DNA from: Lachnospiraceae bacterium
Lineage (GTDB): Bacteria > Bacillota > Clostridia > Lachnospirales > Lachnospiraceae
DNA: 64,000 bases
Assembly: GCA_022790855.1 (NCBI GenBank)
Contig: JAAVYA010000030.1
Span: 1 to 64,000, forward strand
Reading direction: 5' to 3'
A program made the translations under genes and the position numbers. Each line of letters begins with the position of its first letter. Position 1 is the first letter of the stretch. This document shows positions 35,304 through 44,584 of the stretch, in pieces. Under the pieces are notes generated by a model, which did not search any database, was not told the DNA's origin, and was given only the letters and a program-made list of their open reading frames with translations.

Positions 35304-36989
35304 TTAACTCTTTTTTTTCTTTACCGCCAAAGCCAGCTCTTTCATCTCCCTGGCGCTTTTTTCCACCGTATCCGTCACCTTGACGCCGCCGATCATTCTG
35401 GCAAGCTCTCCGATGCTTTCCTCCTGGGAAAGGGGTTTGATGGTAGAAATGGTGGTTTGATCCACCACGGATTTCTCTATGAGATAATGATGGTCCGCCA
35501 TCGCGGCAATCTGGGGAAGATGGGTAATACAGATCACTTGATGGTTTTTTCCGATTACGTTCATTTTCTCAGCCACCATTTGGGCCGTCCTTCCACTGAT
35601 TCCCGTATCAATTTCATCAAAAATCATAGTCTCAATCAAATCGTTTTCCGCTAAAATCGTTTTAATAGCCAGCATAATACGGCTTAATTCTCCGCCGGAA
35701 GCCACTTTTCCCAAGGGCTTTACAGGTTCTCCAGGATTCGTAGATATTAAAAACCGGGCTTCATCTGTTCCATTGGCCGTATAGTCTTCTGTTTTGGAAA
35801 ATTCCATCGTAAAAGATACATCCAAAAAATTCAGTTCCGACAAAGACTGGGTTACTTGTTCCGTCAAGGCTTTCGCCTGTTTTTTACGGATTCTGGAAAC
35901 CTTTTCGCAAAGATCCCGCAATTTATCTTCGGAAGTTTTTTCCTTCCGGCTTAACTCTTCCAGATAGCTTTCGTAATTTTTTAAAGTTTCATACCGTTTT
36001 TCTTTTTCCAATTTTTGTTCCAACATAGCTTCTATAGTACCGCCATACTTGGATTTCAAATGGTTTATGAGATCCAGGCGCTGCTGCACGTTTTCAAAAT
36101 CTTCCTGGGAAAATTCCGCATCCGCCTGATAGGTAGAAAGCTCCCGGTTAAAATCATTTAACAGGCTGTCAATATCGGTAAGCTGCTGCACAAGCCCGTC
36201 AAGAGCGCCGTCATATTCCGCCACAGATAATAACTCTCTTAATGCCCGGCCAATCTGCTGGTCGGCCCCATCGCTTCCACCAGCCGTCAATTCATGACAA
36301 AGTCCCGCCGCCTCCAGAATCTTTCTCCCGTGAAGAAGACGTTTGTACTCTGTCTCTAATTCCTCATCCTCTCCAGGACAAAGAGAGGCTTCTTCCAATT
36401 CCTGGATTTCATATTCCAAAAAAGACAGTTCCCTGGCCCTTTGGCTTTCATCCGTCACCGCCTCTTCCATCTCTTTTTTCAAAGCTTGATGCTCCTGATA
36501 AGCCTGCTTCATGGCCTCTTTTTTGCCTTTGAAGGCATCCCTAGCATATTCGTCCAGAATCTCCAAATGTTTATGGGCATGGAGCAGGGACTGATGCTCA
36601 TGCTGCCCGTGGATATCAATGAGCAAGGAGGCCGCCGCCCGCATTTTAGAAGCAGGCACACTCTCGGAATTGATGCGCCCCACGCTTCTTGCGGCCGTTA
36701 TTTTCCGGGACATAATCACCTGCCCATCTTCTGGAAAAATATCCAGTTTCGCAAGCTGCTGCGCCTGGTATTCATTTTCCACGCCAAATACCAGTTCTAC
36801 TAAGGCATACTCTGCGTTTTCCCTCAGCATCTCCTTTGGCACCTTCTCCCCCAGGGCAAGATTTAAGGAACCAATAATAATGGATTTCCCCGCCCCAGTT
36901 TCCCCAGAAAGGATATTCAGGCCTTCTTTGAATTCTACTTCTGTCTCTTCAATCAAAGCCAGATTTTTTACATGCAGATTTAATAACAT
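35304..36989 (-). CDS. recN: DNA repair protein RecN
   Basis: SMC-like ATPase acting early in double-strand-break repair. The 561-residue protein has Walker A LSGETGAGKSIIIGSL near residue 28, a central coiled coil (about 155-370), the signature VASGGELSRIMLAIK near 430 and Walker B TMIFDEIDTGISG near 455. Start ATG follows AAGGAGAAGG. It lies between argR and spoIVB as in most Clostridia. Confidence 0.96.
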   Translation of the reverse strand: MLLNLHVKNLALIEETEVEFKEGLNILSGETGAGKSIIIGSLNLALGEKVPKEMLRENAEYALVELVFGVENEYQAQQLAKLDIFPEDGQVIMSRKITAARSVGRINSESVPASKMRAAASLLIDIHGQHEHQSLLHAHKHLEILDEYARDAFKGKKEAMKQAYQEHQALKKEMEEAVTDESQRARELSFLEYEIQELEEASLCPGEDEELETEYKRLLHGRKILEAAGLCHELTAGGSDGADQQIGRALRELLSVAEYDGALDGLVQQLTDIDSLLNDFNRELSTYQADAEFSQEDFENVQQRLDLINHLKSKYGGTIEAMLEQKLEKEKRYETLKNYESYLEELSRKEKTSEDKLRDLCEKVSRIRKKQAKALTEQVTQSLSELNFLDVSFTMEFSKTEDYTANGTDEARFLISTNPGEPVKPLGKVASGGELSRIMLAIKTILAENDLIETMIFDEIDTGISGRTAQMVAEKMNVIGKNHQVICITHLPQIAAMADHHYLIEKSVVDQTTISTIKPLSQEESIGELARMIGGVKVTDTVEKSAREMKELALAVKKKKS

Positions 36990-37000
36990 TCCTTCTCCTT

Positions 37001-37459
37001 TTATTCTTTTAGGTCAATCATTTTTTGCAGCCGTCCCATCAGAGCTTTTGCCTCTTCCACAGAACGCACTGCGCACATGATCGTATCGTCTCCTGCAATG
37101 CTTCCTACGATTTCATGGCAGTCCATATGGTCAAGAGCCGCCGCCACCGCCATGGCCATACCGGAAACGGTTTTCACCACCAGGATATTCTGGGCTGTCT
37201 CCATGGACAGAAACCCTTCCCGAAACACCCTGGTATATTTCTCCGTCATCTCTGAATTGCTTTTGGCCAACGATACATATTTCTGCCTACCGTCCCCTTT
37301 GGAAACCTTTGTGAGATGGAGCTGGCGAATATCCCTGGATACCGTCGCCTGGGTTACAGGATAGCCTTCTGCCAGCAGTCTCTCCGACAATTCCTCCTGG
37401 GTCTCTATGTCATATTTTTTGATCAGCTCCAAGATTTTTCCATGTCTTCTCGACTTCAT
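37001..37459 (-). CDS. argR: Arginine repressor
   Basis: Hexameric arginine-sensing regulator of arginine synthesis and breakdown. The 152-residue protein has the N-terminal winged helix (KILELIKKYDIETQEELSER, then YPVTQATVSRDIRQLHLTKV) and the C-terminal core with the arginine-binding GSIAGDDTIMCAVRS segment. Start ATG follows GGAG. It is located between nadK and recN, the conserved position. Confidence 0.95.
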   Translation of the reverse strand: MKSRRHGKILELIKKYDIETQEELSERLLAEGYPVTQATVSRDIRQLHLTKVSKGDGRQKYVSLAKSNSEMTEKYTRVFREGFLSMETAQNILVVKTVSGMAMAVAAALDHMDCHEIVGSIAGDDTIMCAVRSVEEAKALMGRLQKMIDLKE

Positions 37460-37470
37460 ACGATCACTCC

Positions 37471-38328
37471 TTACCTGGCATATTCCTGCATTTTTTTCCG
37501 CAAAATCTCAAGAAAACTGAGCCGGCTCAGCCTTAAAAAACGCATATTCTCCCGTGCCCTGCGTATTACGATACGGTCTCCCACCGCCACCCGAAAGGAA
37601 AGATCCCCGTCAAAACTGACTTCTGCTTCTTCATCCTCTTCCACACGCCTGGAGCCGATTTCAACTACCACCTCATCTTCGGCTCCCAGCACAATACTTT
37701 TGGAATTTAACGCATGGGGGCTGATGGGAGTAATCAATATCAGCTTTGCCTTGGGATCTACGATGGGGCCGCCGGCAGACATGCTGTAAGCGGTGGAGCC
37801 TGTAGGCGTAGCAATGATAATGCCGTCCGCACTGTAGGTATTTAAATATTCACCATTGACGTATATTATCAGATTCAATACCTGCAGCAGGCCGCTCCTA
37901 TGGATGACAATATCATTCAATGCAAGGTGAGGGCTGTGCTTTTCTCCTTTGCTCTCCCAGAATCCTCTTAACAGCATTCTCTCTTCCAGGGTATACGTAC
38001 CGGCCATCAACTGATCAATGGCCGAAAACACATTATTTTCATCCAGCTCGCACAGATATCCGATATGTCCCCGGTTCACACCAAGAACCGGAAACTGACG
38101 CCCCACTACGTCCCTGGCCGCCCGGATCAACGTACCGTCGCCTCCCACACAAAACACACACTCCGTATCCTTTGGTATCACCTCAGGGTCAAATCCCAGG
38201 CTGCCCGGGCTGCGGTTGGGCGCATACCCGCAGGTTCCTCCCCGTTTGAAGATGTACTCGTACATCTTCCTGGTAACTTTCAGCCCTTCATCCTTTTGCT
38301 CATTGGTTATAATATAAAAATGCTTCAT
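37471..38328 (-). CDS. nadK: NAD kinase
   Basis: Phosphorylates NAD to NADP. The 285-residue protein has the GGDGTLIRAARDVVG motif with catalytic Asp near residue 62, the NE/D-type segment ALNDIVIHRS near residue 140, and the glycine-rich GIIIATPTGSTAYSMSAGGP near 172. Its ATG overlaps the tlyA stop codon by 4 bases. Confidence 0.96.
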   Translation of the reverse strand: MKHFYIITNEQKDEGLKVTRKMYEYIFKRGGTCGYAPNRSPGSLGFDPEVIPKDTECVFCVGGDGTLIRAARDVVGRQFPVLGVNRGHIGYLCELDENNVFSAIDQLMAGTYTLEERMLLRGFWESKGEKHSPHLALNDIVIHRSGLLQVLNLIIYVNGEYLNTYSADGIIIATPTGSTAYSMSAGGPIVDPKAKLILITPISPHALNSKSIVLGAEDEVVVEIGSRRVEEDEEAEVSFDGDLSFRVAVGDRIVIRRARENMRFLRLSRLSFLEILRKKMQEYAR

Positions 38329-39137
38329 TTCTTATCCTGTGAAAGTGTCTCATGGGCACGGGCCACAATCTGGGACACATTCACCTCTTCCTCCTGCTCT
38401 TGCTGGCTCCCCTTTTTGATATGTACCAGGTACTCGATATTTCCTTCCGGTCCCTTAATAGGGGAAAATTCCAAGTGCCTTATGGAAAAACCGATTTCAT
38501 GGCAAAATCCCAGCACTTGATCTATGACCTCTTCGTGCACCTTCGGGTCTCTTACCACGCCTTTTTTCCCTACCTTCTCCCGCCCGGCTTCAAATTGAGG
38601 CTTGATCAGACATACCATTTCCCCCTGCTCCTTCAAAAGATCTTTTGCAGGCCCTAACACTTTCGTCAGGGAAATAAAGGACACGTCCACAGAGGCAAAA
38701 TCCAGCGCTTCGCCAATCTGCTCCGGCAGGACATAGCGGATATTGGTCTTTTCCATACAAACCACCCGTTCATCCTGACGCAGCTTCCAGGCAAACTGAC
38801 CATATCCCACATCCACGGCATACACTTTTTTTGCCCCGTTTTGAAGCATACAATCTGTAAATCCTCCGGTGGAAGCCCCGATGTCCATGCACACCTTTCC
38901 CTCCAGGGAGATCCCAAATTGGTTTATGGCTTTTTCCAGCTTCAATCCGCCACGGCTCACATAGGCAAGGGTCTTCCCCCGCACTTCAATCTCTGCTTTG
39001 TCGTCGAAGGAGGAACCTGGCTTGTCCTCTCTCTGCCCTTCCACAAACACAATTCCTTCCATAATCATAGCCTTTGCTTTTTCCCGGGAAGGGGCAAGCT
39101 GCCTTTGCACCATCAATACATCCAACCGTTCTTTCAT
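38325..39137 (-). CDS. tlyA: TlyA family rRNA 2'-O-methyltransferase
   Basis: RNA methyltransferase of the TlyA/hemolysin A family, with ribosomal RNA as the known target in other bacteria. The 270-residue protein has an N-terminal S4 RNA-binding domain (RLDVLMVQRQLAPSREKAKA) and an FtsJ-like SAM domain (CMDIGASTGGFTDCMLQNGA near 85, then ASVDVSFISL near 150). It is coupled by 4-base overlaps to dxs upstream and nadK downstream. Confidence 0.94.
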   Translation of the reverse strand: MKERLDVLMVQRQLAPSREKAKAMIMEGIVFVEGQREDKPGSSFDDKAEIEVRGKTLAYVSRGGLKLEKAINQFGISLEGKVCMDIGASTGGFTDCMLQNGAKKVYAVDVGYGQFAWKLRQDERVVCMEKTNIRYVLPEQIGEALDFASVDVSFISLTKVLGPAKDLLKEQGEMVCLIKPQFEAGREKVGKKGVVRDPKVHEEVIDQVLGFCHEIGFSIRHLEFSPIKGPEGNIEYLVHIKKGSQQEQEEEVNVSQIVARAHETLSQDKK

Positions 39138-41005
39138 TCCTGCAACCCAATATATTCCGTCACCAGGCGCTTCACAATAGAAGCGGCGTCAATGCCGGTT
39201 TCCTTTCTCAAAATATCTACGTTCCCATGTTCCACATACTCGTCTGAAATCGCAACCGGAAGTACCCGGGCTTTGGCGCCGCACTGATTTAAATACTCCA
39301 GCACATGCTCTCCAAATCCGCCGCTCAATACATTTTCTTCCATGGTTACAATCAGGTTATGCTCTTTGGAAAGCTGCAGCAGAAGCTCTTCATCCAGCGG
39401 TTTCACAAAGCGGGCGTTGATCAAAGAGCATTGATAGCCGGCTTCTTTCATGGAATTCCGCACTTCCACAGCCACCTTTACCATGCTTCCCACTGCAACC
39501 AGGGCAATTTCCGATTCATCGTACAGTACTTCGCCCTTCCCATAGGCCACAGGCGCCCGGAATTCTTTCAGGCCGTCGTAGGCCTCTCCTCTGGGATACC
39601 GCACTGCTACAGGATGTCCAAGCCCGATGGCAAACTTCACCATATCCGACAGCTCCCATTTATTCTTGGGCGCCATAATATTCATATTGGGAATGGAAGA
39701 TAAATAAGACAGATCAAAGATTCCCTGATGTGTCTCTCCGTCGCTGCCCACAAGCCCTGCCCGGTCAATGGCAAACACCACCGGCAGATCCTGGATACAG
39801 ACGTCATGGAGAATCTGGTCATATGCTCTTTGTAAAAAAGAAGAATAAACGGCAAATACCGGTTTTAAGCCTGCCGCCGCAAGGCCCGCCGCAAAGGTTA
39901 CCCCATGGCCCTCTGCAATACCCACGTCAAAAAAGCGCTCCGGGAACATATTGCGGAACCGTTTCAGTCCGGTGCCGTCCGCCATAGCCGCCGTAATCGC
40001 CACAACCTTTTCGTCCCGGTCGCCCATTTTCCGCATGACTGTGGAAAATACATCCGTATAATTGGCTTTTACCCGCTTTTTTGCCGGAAGCCCCGTATCA
40101 ATCTCAAATGCATCCGTTCCGTGGAATCTGGAAGGATGACGTTCTGCCGGAGGATACCCTTTTCCCTTTTGGGTCATTACGTGAACCAGCACAGCCCCGT
40201 CCACTTTTGCGGCCTCCCGGAAGGTCTTTACCATCATCTCTATATTATGGCCGTCAATGGGCCCCAGATAAGTAACCCCCATGTTCTCAAACAGCATTCC
40301 CGGAATAAAAAGCTGTTTGATACCGCTTTTCGTCCTGCGGATCTGTTCCACCATCCGCTCACCGTATCTGGGAATCCTGCTTAGAGAATTGGTAACCCCC
40401 GTCTTCAAATCCCGATATGCGTCCGCCGTACGCAGATTGCCTAAATGCCTTGATAATCCTCCTACATTTTCTGAAATAGACATATTATTATCATTTAAGA
40501 CGATAATAAAATTGGATTTCAGGCGGGACGCATTGTTCAAAGCTTCAAAGGCCATGCCTCCCGTCAAGGCTCCGTCCCCAATGACGGACACCACCATATT
40601 TTTTCCTCCAAGGATCTCCCTGGCCTGGGCATATCCCAGCCCGGCGGAAATCGATGTGGAACTGTGACCTGTATCAAAGCTGTCGCAATTACTCTCTTTT
40701 CGCTTGGGGAATCCGCTGATTCCGCCGTATTTCCGCAGTTGGCCAAAGGATTCCCGTCTTCCGGTAAGAAGCTTATGAGTATAAGACTGATGTCCCACAT
40801 CCCAGACCAGCTTATCCTCCGGGAAGGTCAGAGCCAGATGCAGCGCCATCGTCAGCTCTACGACGCCCAGATTAGAGGCCAGATGTCCTCCTGTCTGAGA
40901 GATGGTTTCAATCAAAAATTCCCGGATTTCCTGGCCCAGAAACTCCAGTTCCGAACCGGACAGCTTTTTGATATCGTTTGGTTGATTGATTGTCTCCAGC
41001 ATCAT
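39134..41005 (-). CDS. dxs: 1-deoxy-D-xylulose-5-phosphate synthase
   Basis: First enzyme of the MEP isoprenoid pathway, condensing pyruvate and glyceraldehyde 3-phosphate with thiamine diphosphate. The 623-residue protein has LASNLGVVELTMALH near residue 43, the ThDP motif IGDGALTGGMAFEALNNA near 142-160 continuing to NDNNMSIS, and the transketolase central domain DRAGLVGSDGETHQG near 415. It starts 4 bases after ispA. ispF elsewhere in the window completes a visible part of the pathway. Confidence 0.96.
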   Translation of the reverse strand: MMLETINQPNDIKKLSGSELEFLGQEIREFLIETISQTGGHLASNLGVVELTMALHLALTFPEDKLVWDVGHQSYTHKLLTGRRESFGQLRKYGGISGFPKRKESNCDSFDTGHSSTSISAGLGYAQAREILGGKNMVVSVIGDGALTGGMAFEALNNASRLKSNFIIVLNDNNMSISENVGGLSRHLGNLRTADAYRDLKTGVTNSLSRIPRYGERMVEQIRRTKSGIKQLFIPGMLFENMGVTYLGPIDGHNIEMMVKTFREAAKVDGAVLVHVMTQKGKGYPPAERHPSRFHGTDAFEIDTGLPAKKRVKANYTDVFSTVMRKMGDRDEKVVAITAAMADGTGLKRFRNMFPERFFDVGIAEGHGVTFAAGLAAAGLKPVFAVYSSFLQRAYDQILHDVCIQDLPVVFAIDRAGLVGSDGETHQGIFDLSYLSSIPNMNIMAPKNKWELSDMVKFAIGLGHPVAVRYPRGEAYDGLKEFRAPVAYGKGEVLYDESEIALVAVGSMVKVAVEVRNSMKEAGYQCSLINARFVKPLDEELLLQLSKEHNLIVTMEENVLSGGFGEHVLEYLNQCGAKARVLPVAISDEYVEHGNVDILRKETGIDAASIVKRLVTEYIGLQE

Positions 41006-41009
41006 ACGT

Positions 41010-41897
41010 TTATTTCTCCCTGTGGATCAAATACAGCATAAGCTGCACCAGAAACTCGTTTTTTACCACCAGCTCTTCCAGCCGTCCCACGGCCCGTTTG
41101 GAAAACGACTCCACCTCTTCTTTTGCCTGGTCCATTCCATACAGCGTCACATACGTCGTTTTTTCATTTTTCGCATCGCTGCCGATGGGCTTTCCCAATA
41201 CCTCCTGGGTACTGGTGATGTCCAGGATATCGTCCTGAATCTGGAATGCCATCCCAAGATCTAGGGCGGCTCCTTCCACCAGACGCTGCTCATTTTTGGT
41301 AGCTCCCGCCAGCACCGCCCCAATCAGCATGGAGGCCTCCAAAAGAGCGCCTGTTTTCAGCCGGTAAATAAAATCCAATTGTGTTTCATCAAGCCCTGCT
41401 CCGGATGCTTGTACATCTGCGGTCTGGCCGCCGATCATCCCATAAATCCCTGCCTTTTCAGCTAGTATTTTTAACGCTCTTGCAATATTTTTATTTCCAG
41501 GCTCAAGATCAAAGGCCGTAAGCGCCGTCTCAAAGGCATAATTTAAAAGCCCGTCTCCGGCCAGAATCCCAAAGGCCTCCCCATAGGCTGCATGGGTCGT
41601 CTTTTTTCCTCTGCGGTATTCGTCGTTATCCATGGCAGGCAGGTCGTCATGCACCAGAGAGTAGGTATGTATCATCTCAATGGCAGCCATGAAGGGTTCT
41701 ATGACCTTAGATTTTCCGCCAAACAGCCGGTAAGTTTCCTGCATCAGCATGGGACGCAGACGTTTTCCCCCTGCCAAAACGCTGTAATTCATGGCTTCTA
41801 TCACTTTTTTTTGATACCCTTCTTCTCTGGGAAGATATCTTGCTATCATGCTGTCAATCTCTTTTGTCCTGAGGGCAAGTTCCTGCTCTATATTCAT
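41010..41897 (-). CDS. ispA: Farnesyl/geranyl diphosphate synthase
   Basis: Head-to-tail polyprenyl synthase making C15 (or C10) diphosphate from IPP and DMAPP. The 295-residue protein has the first aspartate-rich motif HDDLPAMDNDEYRRG near residue 80 and the second, FQIDDILDITS-type, in GMAFQIQDDILDITST near 215. KRLRPML near residue 45 binds IPP. It is coupled to dxs; a family C/B repeat lies just upstream, separating it from xseB. Confidence 0.94.
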   Translation of the reverse strand: MNIEQELALRTKEIDSMIARYLPREEGYQKKVIEAMNYSVLAGGKRLRPMLMQETYRLFGGKSKVIEPFMAAIEMIHTYSLVHDDLPAMDNDEYRRGKKTTHAAYGEAFGILAGDGLLNYAFETALTAFDLEPGNKNIARALKILAEKAGIYGMIGGQTADVQASGAGLDETQLDFIYRLKTGALLEASMLIGAVLAGATKNEQRLVEGAALDLGMAFQIQDDILDITSTQEVLGKPIGSDAKNEKTTYVTLYGMDQAKEEVESFSKRAVGRLEELVVKNEFLVQLMLYLIHREK

Positions 41898-41924
41898 AGC
41901 GGCTCCTTTCCTTCCTTTGTTCTA

Positions 41925-42012
41925 GAGCGTGTTTGAGAATTCATCGTATCAGGGAAGCCGAAGGCTGAACTGTTACAATTCATCCAATAGAATATAATTT
42001 TCAAACACGCTC
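41925..42012. repeat. Family C element with a nested family B repeat
   Basis: Ends GAGCGTGTTTGAGAATT and ATTTTCAAACACGCTC match those of the element at 3125-3283. The interior is different: it contains a family B-like hairpin at 41946-41976 (GTATCAG..CTGTTAC). It lies between xseB and ispA, inside an otherwise tightly packed operon. Confidence 0.7.
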
Positions 42013-42218
42013 TACGGCTGCTCCTTTTGATTCATAAGCAGCAGCTTTTTCTCCACCGCGTCAATCTTTTCATTACATTGTTTCAGCTTCTCTACTCCCT
42101 GCTGATACAGGGTAAAAGATGCTTCCAGGGAGATATCATTCTGCTGGATCTGTCCCACAATATCCTCAATCTCTCCCAACAGCTCCTCCAGCGTCTTCTC
42201 CTGTGCTTCCTCCTGCAT
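42012..42218 (-). CDS. xseB: Exodeoxyribonuclease VII small subunit
   Basis: Small subunit of the XseAB single-strand exonuclease. The 68-residue protein is a helical hairpin with the family signature TLEELLGEIEDIVGQIQQND, then ASFTLYQQGVEKLKQCNEKI. The start is the ATG with GAGGAGG upstream, inside the end of xseA (53-base overlap); a longer in-frame start lacks that signal. The stop codon adjoins the family C repeat. Confidence 0.92.
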   Translation of the reverse strand: MQEEAQEKTLEELLGEIEDIVGQIQQNDISLEASFTLYQQGVEKLKQCNEKIDAVEKKLLLMNQKEQP

Positions 42219-43443
42219 ACGGCTCCTCCTCTTTCCAACGATCGTCCACTGTGACATTCTCTACCCTGGCCTGTACACGGCCCTTTAAAAAATCCACGTT
42301 CAGCAAATCTCCCGGCTTTAAAGCGGCAGCATCCAAAACGGCCCGCCCCGACTTGTCCGACACAAAGGCATAGCCCTGGCTTAACTTTTGAAGGGGAGAG
42401 GCTCCCTCTAATCCTCCGGCGCAAAGTTCCATTCTGTGGCGAAGCTTTAAAATCTTTTGTTCCATGAGATCCGCAAGCTGTATCTGTATATCTGCGCATC
42501 GCTGCCTTTTGTCACGAATCTGGTTTTGGGGCGTCAAAAAACTCATCTGCTCTCCCTTATGTCTGAGCCGCTCCCGCCACACTTCCAAACAATGTGAGAT
42601 ATTCTGGTTCAAGATCAACCGATAGCCTGCAAGCTGCTCTAAAAGCTCCCGGATATCATAAACTGCTAATTCTGCCGCTGCCGAAGGCGTTGGCGCCCGC
42701 AAATCCGCCACAAAATCCGCAATCGTGAAGTCCGTCTCATGACCCACGGCCGAGATGACAGGCGTCTGGCAATTAAAAATAGCCCTTGCCACAAGTTCCT
42801 CATTAAAGGCCCATAAATCCTCCATAGAACCGCCGCCCCTGCCTACGATCATAACGTCCACACCGTAATCATCCAAGGCTGAGATTCCCTCTGCGATACT
42901 GGAGGCAGCTCCTTCTCCTTGTACCAGAGCAGGGTACAGGATCAACTGTACATAGGGATTCCTCCTGGAAGCGATATTTTGAATATCCCGGATGGCAGCT
43001 CCTGTGGAAGCCGTCACAATTCCTACTTTTTTCACATATCTTGGGATCGGCTGCTTGTACTCCGCAGCAAACATGCCCATATCTTCCAGCTCCTGCTTCA
43101 GCGCCTCAAATCGTTGATATAAGACTCCCGCTCCATCCAAAAGAATCTCTTTGGCATAAAGCTGGTATTTTCCATCCCGCTCATAGACGGCAATGGTTCC
43201 TAACACCACCACATCGTCCCCGTTTTTCATGGGAAAGGCCAGCCCCTTGCGATCCCTGGAAAATAGAACGGCCTGTATGGCTCCTCCCGGATCTTTCAAG
43301 GTAAAATAGATATGTCCGGTGGGATGATATTTGCAGTTGGACACTTCGCCTTTTACATAGATGCGGTTCATCATAAAATCCTGAGCAAACATATTTTTGA
43401 TGTAACTGTTTACCTGACTGACGGAATATACATTCTTATTCAT
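42166..43443 (-). CDS. xseA: Exodeoxyribonuclease VII large subunit
   Basis: Catalytic subunit of exonuclease VII, which degrades single-stranded DNA to oligonucleotides. The 425-residue protein has an N-terminal OB fold (YVKGEVSNCKYHPTGHIYFT), the core with VIVGRGGGSMEDLWAFNEE near residue 185 and SAVGHETDFTIADFVADLRA near 225, and a C-terminal coiled region. It overlaps the nusB stop codon by 4 bases and xseB by 53 bases. Confidence 0.95.
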   Translation of the reverse strand: MNKNVYSVSQVNSYIKNMFAQDFMMNRIYVKGEVSNCKYHPTGHIYFTLKDPGGAIQAVLFSRDRKGLAFPMKNGDDVVVLGTIAVYERDGKYQLYAKEILLDGAGVLYQRFEALKQELEDMGMFAAEYKQPIPRYVKKVGIVTASTGAAIRDIQNIASRRNPYVQLILYPALVQGEGAASSIAEGISALDDYGVDVMIVGRGGGSMEDLWAFNEELVARAIFNCQTPVISAVGHETDFTIADFVADLRAPTPSAAAELAVYDIRELLEQLAGYRLILNQNISHCLEVWRERLRHKGEQMSFLTPQNQIRDKRQRCADIQIQLADLMEQKILKLRHRMELCAGGLEGASPLQKLSQGYAFVSDKSGRAVLDAAALKPGDLLNVDFLKGRVQARVENVTVDDRWKEEEPYAGGSTGEDAGGAVGRD

Positions 43444-43835
43444 ACCATTTTTGCAAGTATTCCGTTGACAAAAGATGCAGAATCATCGGTGCCGTAATTT
43501 TTTGCCAGTTCTACGGCTTCATTGATGGCAACTCCTGTGGGAACATCTTCCTCATACTTTATTTCATATACGGCAAGGCGGATCAAGGTCAAATCCACTT
43601 TTCCCATGCGGCTGGTCTTCCAGCCTTTAGCCGCCTCGTTGATCTGAACGTCAATTTCTGTCAAATACGCCATAATATCTTCAAACTTGCGTTGAATATA
43701 GGATGTATCTTTTTCTTCCTTCTTATCCAGCTCTTCAAAAAACAAGGCCAACTGCTGGGGCAGTTCGCTTTTCTCATAAAATTCCGCCCGAAACAGCATC
43801 TTAAATACTTGTTCTCTTAACTCTCGTCTACTCAT
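43440..43835 (-). CDS. nusB: Transcription antitermination factor NusB
   Basis: Binds boxA RNA with NusE/S10 to support antitermination on rRNA operons. The 131-residue all-helical protein starts MSRRELREQVFKMLFRAEFY and has the conserved C-terminal VAINEAVELAKNYGTDDSAS followed by FVNGILAKM. The start is the ATG with a short leader after the Asp23 gene; an in-frame start 23 codons upstream would run through the terminator-like hairpin at 43872-43901. Confidence 0.95.
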   Translation of the reverse strand: MSRRELREQVFKMLFRAEFYEKSELPQQLALFFEELDKKEEKDTSYIQRKFEDIMAYLTEIDVQINEAAKGWKTSRMGKVDLTLIRLAVYEIKYEEDVPTGVAINEAVELAKNYGTDDSASFVNGILAKMV

Positions 43836-43871
43836 GCATGACTCCTTTTGTCCTTTTGGTTTAACATCCAA

Positions 43872-43901
43872 ATACCCCGCAGCCTGCCTGCTGCGGGGTA
43901 T
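43872..43901 (-). terminator. Hairpin between Asp23 and nusB genes
   Basis: ATACCCCGCAGC and GCTGCGGGGTAT form a perfect 12-bp stem with a 6-base loop. The minus-strand tail is TTGG, a poor T-tract, so it could be a partial terminator or an RNA-processing structure. Confidence 0.55.
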
Positions 43902-43909
43902 CATGTTCT

Positions 43910-44296
43910 TTATGAACGCTGTTTGCTTTTCCCCATGTCTACCGCTGCAATACGGATATCTACACTGTGGACTTCCAGGCCTGTCATGTTCTCAACCGCC
44001 GTCTTCACCCGCTCTTGCACCTTGGCGGATACTTCCGGGATTGCATAGCCAAATGCAATGTTAAGCGCCACGTCTACATTCACAATGCCGTCGGAAACCT
44101 CTACCTTGATGCCTTTGGAAAGGTTCTTCATGCCCAGCTTGCTCACCAGCTCATTGGTTATATTTCCCGCCATGGAGCTAACCCCTTCTACCTCCGTTGC
44201 CGCCAAGCCTGCAATGATCGCCACCACTTCGTCTGCAATACGTACCTCGCCCAAATTATCGTCCTTTATCATATATGCTTTTCTGTCTTCAGCCAT
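43910..44296 (-). CDS. Asp23/Gls24 family envelope stress protein
   Basis: A 128-residue member of the Asp23/Gls24 (DUF322, YloU-like) family, membrane-associated through partners and linked to envelope homeostasis in Firmicutes. The core GEVRIADEVVAIIAGLAATE and the valine-rich VDVALNIAFGYAIPEVSAKV match the family. The position directly upstream of nusB is the usual one. ATG follows TAGGAGG. A family A repeat lies just upstream of its start. Confidence 0.9.
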   Translation of the reverse strand: MAEDRKAYMIKDDNLGEVRIADEVVAIIAGLAATEVEGVSSMAGNITNELVSKLGMKNLSKGIKVEVSDGIVNVDVALNIAFGYAIPEVSAKVQERVKTAVENMTGLEVHSVDIRIAAVDMGKSKQRS

Positions 44297-44328
44297 GTCC
44301 GCGCCTCCTAAAATAATTATAATAATCT

Positions 44329-44429
44329 ATTATAGAAACCCCTCCGGGAACCCTATAATCAGTTGAACGGCGCAAATACAGCGCCCTTTATCAAAACTTG
44401 CTTTGCAAGTTCTGATAAGCTCTATTATA
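44329..44429. repeat. Triple-hairpin repeat (family A), copy 3
   Basis: The same three hairpins as the tandem pair at 5449-5636 (TATAGAAACCCC..CCTATA, CGGCGC..GCGCC, and an AACTTGC/GCAAGTT stem), with a few substitutions. It lies in the divergent spacer between the Asp23 gene and an aminotransferase gene. Nothing else is seen in that 288-base spacer. Confidence 0.8.
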
Positions 44430-44584
44430 ACAGAATCTTTTTCATTTGCAAAGACAACTTTTTCGATTCAAACTATTTTCCTGTCACAGATGTTTTCATT
44501 CTATATGAAATATGATAAAATAAACACCGGAAAAGAATATGCATATGTTTCATAATCATAAAATATTTTATATGGAGGTAAGCC

